From Streptomyces sp. DHE7-1 (lineage in GTDB: Bacteria > Actinomycetota > Actinomycetes > Streptomycetales > Streptomycetaceae): a stretch of 64,000 bases of DNA. Shown here in pieces: positions 63,815-64,000 of the stretch. Position 1 is the stretch's first letter. Each line of letters begins with the position of its first letter. Below the pieces are notes generated by a model. The model did not search any database, was not told the origin of the DNA, and worked only from the letters and a program-made list of their open reading frames with translations. The translations under genes and the position numbers were made by a program. Location of the stretch: positions 5,052,001 to 5,116,000 of the forward strand of contig JACJDG010000003.1 in the NCBI GenBank assembly GCA_016432725.1, in the 5' to 3' direction.

Positions 63815-64000
63815 GTGAGTTCCCCAGATCCGCAGGTTCGCGCAGCGCGAAACCATACAGACCGCCCGTCGCCCGACCACGGTCCCGCGACCACGGCGCG
63901 GCGCGCCGACGGGACGACCGCCGTGCGCGGGCCCGTCGTGGCGGTCACCGGCGCGGCCGCCGGGATCGGCGCCATGCTCACCGAGCGGCTCGCCGCCGCC
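63815..64000 (+). CDS. SDR-family NAD(P)-dependent protein (start only)
   Basis: Truncated by the window edge. GTG 63815 has GGAG eight bases upstream and opens a frame with a variable 40-residue N-terminus, then VVAVTGAAAGIGAMLTERLA, a Rossmann motif of the short-chain dehydrogenase or extended-SDR type (TGxxxGIG). About 62 codons are visible, too few to name a substrate. The gap to the divergent DUF2342 gene is 191 bases and probably holds both promoters. Confidence 0.7.
   Translation, partial: MSSPDPQVRAARNHTDRPSPDHGPATTARRADGTTAVRGPVVAVTGAAAGIGAMLTERLAAA

Noticed and set aside
1..64000. Programmed frameshifting or widespread pseudogenes
   Set aside because: The breaks are one-base losses in G/C runs scattered through housekeeping genes with no slippery heptamers or pattern of decay; run-length error is simpler.
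1..64000. CRISPR arrays, tRNA or rRNA genes
   Set aside because: No regularly spaced repeats with unique spacers and no cloverleaf or rRNA core sequences were seen. The repeats present are in-frame protein repeats.

Overview
The window is very GC-rich chromosomal DNA with Streptomyces codon use (G/C at nearly every third position, many GTG starts, GGAGG-type ribosome sites). Gene content and order match a conserved core segment of a Streptomyces chromosome: a DEAD-box RNA helicase, MoeZ, the AdnA/AdnB helicase-nuclease, NudC, a mycoredoxin, UvrD2, WblC/WhiB7, a UbiB-type kinase and a TerD/AIM24 group. No rRNA, tRNA or CRISPR array was recognised.

Layout. 0-8.9 kb: CorA transporter, SUFU-domain protein, MFS exporter, DUF6758-like protein, PHP phosphoesterase, MarC, a conserved 50-aa peptide, a NYN protein and an alpha/beta hydrolase. 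9-17.5 kb: RNA helicase with a long repetitive basic tail, ferritin-like protein, DUF3107, TetR regulator, alpha/beta hydrolase and a DUF3152 protein. 17.5-23.2 kb: peptide ABC transporter operon with a fused double ATPase. 23.4-28.5 kb: tightly overlapping operon of a PelF-like glycosyltransferase, a membrane protein, two tiny ORFs, an NAD-dependent epimerase and a Spherulin-4/GH135-like protein; this resembles Pel/galactosaminogalactan polysaccharide loci. 28.6-37.6 kb: MoeZ, an LTD protein, two tandem secreted tripeptidyl-aminopeptidase paralogues, a large kinase-like/LPG-synthase-like membrane protein and an alkyltransferase-like protein. 37.9-47.6 kb: adnA, adnB, an M20 dipeptidase and nudC. 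47.7-50.9 kb: a 3.1-kb serine-integrase element lodged in the mycoredoxin gene. 51-54.8 kb: uvrD2, then wblC with an attenuator-like leader. 54.9-64 kb: UbiB-like kinase, ThiF-like protein, YgjP-type protease, a TerD-AIM24 fusion with two AIM24 paralogues, a NUDIX protein, a DUF2342 protein and the start of an SDR gene.

Two points shape how the window should be read. First, about 30 conserved genes or gene segments are broken by the loss of single bases, almost always in G/C runs, always losses and never gains. Restoring one base per site gives family-length proteins every time, so these are most likely sequencing or assembly errors. I annotate such genes as whole and state where each break lies. 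Second, the integrated element has swapped the 3' third of the mycoredoxin gene: the working copy now ends in element-encoded codons, and the original host 3' end is stranded on the far side of the element. A sigma-R-type promoter still precedes the chimeric gene.

Themes that link the genes are DNA repair and recombination (AdnAB, UvrD2, ATL), thiol/oxidative stress and antibiotic stress (mycoredoxin with sigma-R promoter, WblC, NudC, MoeZ), and cell-envelope or extracellular functions (polysaccharide operon, secreted peptidases, peptide uptake, LPG-synthase-like protein).
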